Assembly (NCBI RefSeq): GCF_006517625.1 | Contig: NZ_VHQI01000018.1 | Coordinates: forward strand, 1-47,788 | Length of the DNA stretch: 47,788 bases | Reading direction: 5' to 3' | Source: Mixta tenebrionis | GTDB lineage: Bacteria; Pseudomonadota; Gammaproteobacteria; Enterobacterales; Enterobacteriaceae | Shown here: positions 45,625 to 47,788 of the stretch, piece after piece | How the letters are laid out: every line of letters begins with the position of its first letter | Position numbering within the stretch: position 1 is the stretch's first letter | Made by a program: the position numbers and the translations under genes | The notes under the pieces: generated by a model | Databases searched by the model: none | What the model was told of the DNA's origin: nothing | The model's input: only the letters and a program-made list of their open reading frames with translations

Positions 45625-46110
45625 ATGTCGCAATTAACCCATATTAACGCCGCCGGCGAAGCGCATATGGTTGATGTATCGGCCAAAAACGAAACGCTGC
45701 GCGAGGCGCGCGCGGAAGCCTGCGTGGTGATGTCGCCCGCCACGCTGCAAATGATTATCGAAGGGCGCCACCATAAGGGCGACGTGTTCGCCACCGCACG
45801 CATTGCCGGGATCCAGGCGGCGAAACGCACCTGGGAACTGATCCCGCTCTGCCATCCGCTAATGCTAAGCAAAGTGGAAGTGGAGCTGGTAGCCGAGCCG
45901 GAAAAAAACCGGGTGCGCATTACCTCGCTTTGTCGGCTAACCGGTAAAACCGGCGTCGAAATGGAGGCGCTGACCGCCGCTTCGGTGGCCGCGCTGACCA
46001 TCTACGACATGTGTAAAGCGGTACAGAAAGATATGGTGATTGAAACGGTGCGCCTGCTGCATAAAAGCGGCGGCAAATCGGGCGATTTTCAGGTGGTGGA
46101 TCATGATTAA
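45625..46110 (+). CDS. moaC: Cyclic pyranopterin monophosphate synthase (MoaC)
   Basis: This 161-residue enzyme turns the MoaA product into cPMP. Landmarks are [40 protein letters not shown] (with the active-site histidine), and [12 protein letters not shown] with the catalytic KD. It lies 2 bp after moaB and overlaps moaD by 8 bp. The length equals that of E. coli. Confidence 0.98.
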   Translation: MSQLTHINAAGEAHMVDVSAKNETLREARAEACVVMSPATLQMIIEGRHHKGDVFATARIAGIQAAKRTWELIPLCHPLMLSKVEVELVAEPEKNRVRITSLCRLTGKTGVEMEALTAASVAALTIYDMCKAVQKDMVIETVRLLHKSGGKSGDFQVVDHD

Positions 46111-46348
46111 CGTGCTGTTCTTCGCGCAGGTGCGCGAGCTGGTGGCTACCTCATCGCTGACGCTGGCCGCCGAGTACGCCACGGTCGAGGATCTGCGTGT
46201 GGCGCTGGCCGCGCGCGGCGATCGCTGGGCGCTGGCGCTGAACGCCGGCAAGCTGCTGGCCTCGGTCAATCAGACGCTGGTTTCGCTCCAGCATCCGCTT
46301 CAGGATGGCGATGAAGTCGCCTTCTTCCCGCCGGTCACCGGAGGCTGA
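46103..46348 (+). CDS. moaD: Molybdopterin synthase small subunit (MoaD)
   Basis: This 81-residue ubiquitin-fold sulfur carrier starts at the ATG at 46103, inside the end of moaC. The C-terminal VTGG is adenylylated by MoeB and then thiocarboxylated to donate sulfur. FPPVTGG is the family ending. It pairs with MoaE, whose gene starts 1 bp later. Confidence 0.97.
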   Translation: MINVLFFAQVRELVATSSLTLAAEYATVEDLRVALAARGDRWALALNAGKLLASVNQTLVSLQHPLQDGDEVAFFPPVTGG

Positions 46349-46349
46349 T

Positions 46350-46802
46350 ATGACTAGCCGAATTCGCGTCGGTGAAGCGCCGTTTAGCATGGCTGACGAA
46401 TACGCGTGGCTCTCCGCCTGCGATGATGATGGCGCGGTGGTCACTTTTACCGGCAAGGTGCGCAATCACAACCTGGGCGATAATGTCTCCGCGCTGACGC
46501 TGGAACACTATCCCGGCATGACGGAAAAAGCGCTGAGGGAGATCGCCGACGAGGCGCGCACGCGCTGGGCGCTTCAGCGCATCAGCATTGTCCATCGCGT
46601 TGGCGCGCTCTATCCCGGCGATGAGATTGTCTTGGTCGGCGTCAGCGCCGCACACCGCAGCGGCGCCTTCGAGGCCGCCGAGTTTATTATGGACTACCTG
46701 AAAACCCGCGCGCCGTTCTGGAAGCGGGAAGCGACGCCGCAGGGCGACCGCTGGGTCGATGCACGCGACAGCGATCGCCAGGCCGCCGAGCGCTGGGATT
46801 AA
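46350..46802 (+). CDS. moaE: Molybdopterin synthase catalytic subunit (MoaE)
   Basis: This 150-residue subunit inserts two sulfurs into cPMP to form molybdopterin. It starts at the ATG at 46350 (MTSRIRVGEAPFSMADEYAW). Typical motifs are FTGKVRNHNLGD, LEHYPGMTEKAL, and the active-site KTRAPFWKRE. The length is as in E. coli. The stop overlaps the convergent lipoprotein gene by 4 bp. Confidence 0.97.
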   Translation: MTSRIRVGEAPFSMADEYAWLSACDDDGAVVTFTGKVRNHNLGDNVSALTLEHYPGMTEKALREIADEARTRWALQRISIVHRVGALYPGDEIVLVGVSAAHRSGAFEAAEFIMDYLKTRAPFWKREATPQGDRWVDARDSDRQAAERWD

Positions 46803-47590
46803 TGCCGCTGGCGCTTCGTCTGCTCTGAGACGCCAGACTGCGTATTGCCGTGGGCGTGCTCGCCGCCGCCCTCTACGCGCTGCAGCTGAATAACGTCGCC
46901 ATCCTGCCAGGCGTTGGCGCCCTTAACCACAGGATTGGCGATAATATCGGCGCGCTGCTGGCGTATTTTGCCGCTGTCGATAGCGAAACGCTTATCGCGA
47001 TCCTGCAGCAGCCGCCGATCGAGCTGGCCGTCGGCGGTAAAGCCCATCATCAGCGTCGGAATACCGAGCGGCAGACTCTGGTCACGATCGGTATGCCAGG
47101 TGTGCCAGGTTTTGCCGTAGGTGTTCACCAGTTTGGTCATTAACGCCTTATCCGCCGCGTCCGGCAGACCGGGCGCTACCAGCGTGCCTGATTTCACCTC
47201 ATAGCTGTGGCTGTGCCATAGCTTCTTTTCTTCCGGCGGCAGCGTTTTGTACAGCCGCTCGCTGATAATATATTCCACGCCCATCAACCGTGCGTTGCGC
47301 GTATTGCCGTCATAAATCACCGCCTGCATCACATCGTCATTCAGAACGGTAACGTAATGGTGCGCTTCCATCTGGCCGTTTTTATCACCGCTGTAAAAAT
47401 GGAAACCGTCGAGGTAGGCGTTAATGGCGTCAATCGGCGGACGCGACTGCATTGCCGCTGCGCCGCTGTCCAGCAGCTTCATTTTGGTTGAGGTCGGCGC
47501 ACCTGGCGTCTGCACCTGCGCCGGCGTATTGTTGCCGCCGCAGCCGGCAAGCGTTAATGCGGTTACCAGCGGCAGCCATGCTGTTTTCAT
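46799..47590 (-). CDS. DUF1264 lipoprotein
   Basis: This 263-residue protein begins with a lipoprotein signal (MKTAWLPLVTALTLAGC); the lipobox LAGC gives a mature Cys at 17. The DUF1264 (OBAP-like) domain has GFHFYSGDKNGQMEAHHYV, RLMGVEYIISERLYKTLPPE and KLWHSHSYEVKSG. The function of bacterial members is unknown. Position +2 is Gly, so the outer membrane is the likely site. It is convergent with moaE. Confidence 0.88.
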   Translation of the reverse strand: MKTAWLPLVTALTLAGCGGNNTPAQVQTPGAPTSTKMKLLDSGAAAMQSRPPIDAINAYLDGFHFYSGDKNGQMEAHHYVTVLNDDVMQAVIYDGNTRNARLMGVEYIISERLYKTLPPEEKKLWHSHSYEVKSGTLVAPGLPDAADKALMTKLVNTYGKTWHTWHTDRDQSLPLGIPTLMMGFTADGQLDRRLLQDRDKRFAIDSGKIRQQRADIIANPVVKGANAWQDGDVIQLQRVEGGGEHAHGNTQSGVSEQTKRQRH

Positions 47591-47735
47591 GATCTCACTC
47601 CTGTCATAATCATTAGCAAAAGTTAACGTTAGTCCAAATTACTGAAAGTGAAAGGTGACAGAATCATCCGGCGCGGCGCTGGCAATTTCCGCTTAGGGTG
47701 GTAAGGTGCGTTATCTTCCGCAAACGGGGACAGGT

Positions 47736-47788
47736 ATGTCATTCAGGCGATTTCCTTTTTTTTCGCTGCTGGCGCTGCTGGCGCTGGC
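47736..47788 (+). CDS. Start of a secreted or membrane protein (partial)
   Basis: An ATG at 47736 follows GGGGACAGGT. The 17 visible codons read MSFRRFPFFSLLALLAL, a basic start and then a hydrophobic stretch, as in a signal peptide or first membrane helix. The rest lies outside the window, so the product cannot be named. Confidence 0.5.
   Translation, partial: MSFRRFPFFSLLALLAL

Overview
The window is enterobacterial chromosome. Its left two thirds (1 to about 33.1 kb) are the greater part of a Mu-like transposable prophage. Its right third (33.1-47.8 kb) is conserved housekeeping DNA: the biotin operon, uvrB, ybhK and the moaABCDE molybdopterin operon. The order bioA<>bioBFCD - uvrB - ybhK - moaABCDE, the BirA operator, the SOS box at uvrB and protein similarity point to Enterobacterales. 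I would guess Erwiniaceae (Pantoea/Mixta/Erwinia type), because the host genes are GC-rich and an orphan UrtE-like gene sits between bioD and uvrB. The genus is an inference.

Prophage layout. Late genes read leftward from about 21.6 kb to beyond base 1. In order of transcription they are: holin-like protein, lytic transglycosylase with membrane anchor, Rz/Rz1 spanins, small Mu gp25/gp26/gp27-like proteins, large terminase, portal, MuF-type head protein, gpG-like morphogenesis protein, protease/scaffold, major capsid, head completion proteins, contractile sheath and tube, tail assembly chaperone (with an apparent programmed frameshift), tape measure, P2-type U/X/D/V/W/J/I baseplate proteins, and a tail fibre cut by the window edge. 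Early genes read rightward from about 25.4 to 32.9 kb: small DNA-binding proteins, a DUF3102 protein, a DDE transposase, its ExeA/MuB-like ATPase, a set of small accessory ORFs, a GemA/gp16-like protein and a Mor-type activator. A leftward XRE repressor sits at the divide, with a strong early promoter and operator-like repeats. A DDE (D-35-E) transposase with an AAA partner, a P2-like contractile tail and this split transcription resemble the BcepMu group of transposable phages. Three 20-21 bp-spaced repeats at 33029-33084 look like transposase-binding sites of one phage end. The host gene next to them, curA (yncB), has lost its C-terminus to the insertion. The other phage end is outside the window.

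Between the lysis genes and the repressor lies an accessory segment (21.7-24.9 kb). It holds a structured intergenic region, a D12-class DNA adenine methylase, and an AT-rich two-gene unit: a YejK/NdpA-type nucleoid-associated protein followed 2 bp later by a protein with two C-terminal membrane helices. This unit is the best candidate in the window for an undescribed system, possibly a prophage-borne defence or exclusion module.

Host part. bioA and bioBFCD diverge from a BirA operator and encode the pimeloyl-to-biotin pathway. Next come a degenerate UrtE-like ATPase gene, a long non-coding uvrB leader with a pair of inverted DnaA boxes and a LexA box, uvrB, and ybhK. A ModE site and a Moco-riboswitch-like leader precede moaABCDE, which encodes molybdopterin synthesis. 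A DUF1264 lipoprotein and the first codons of a secreted or membrane protein end the window.
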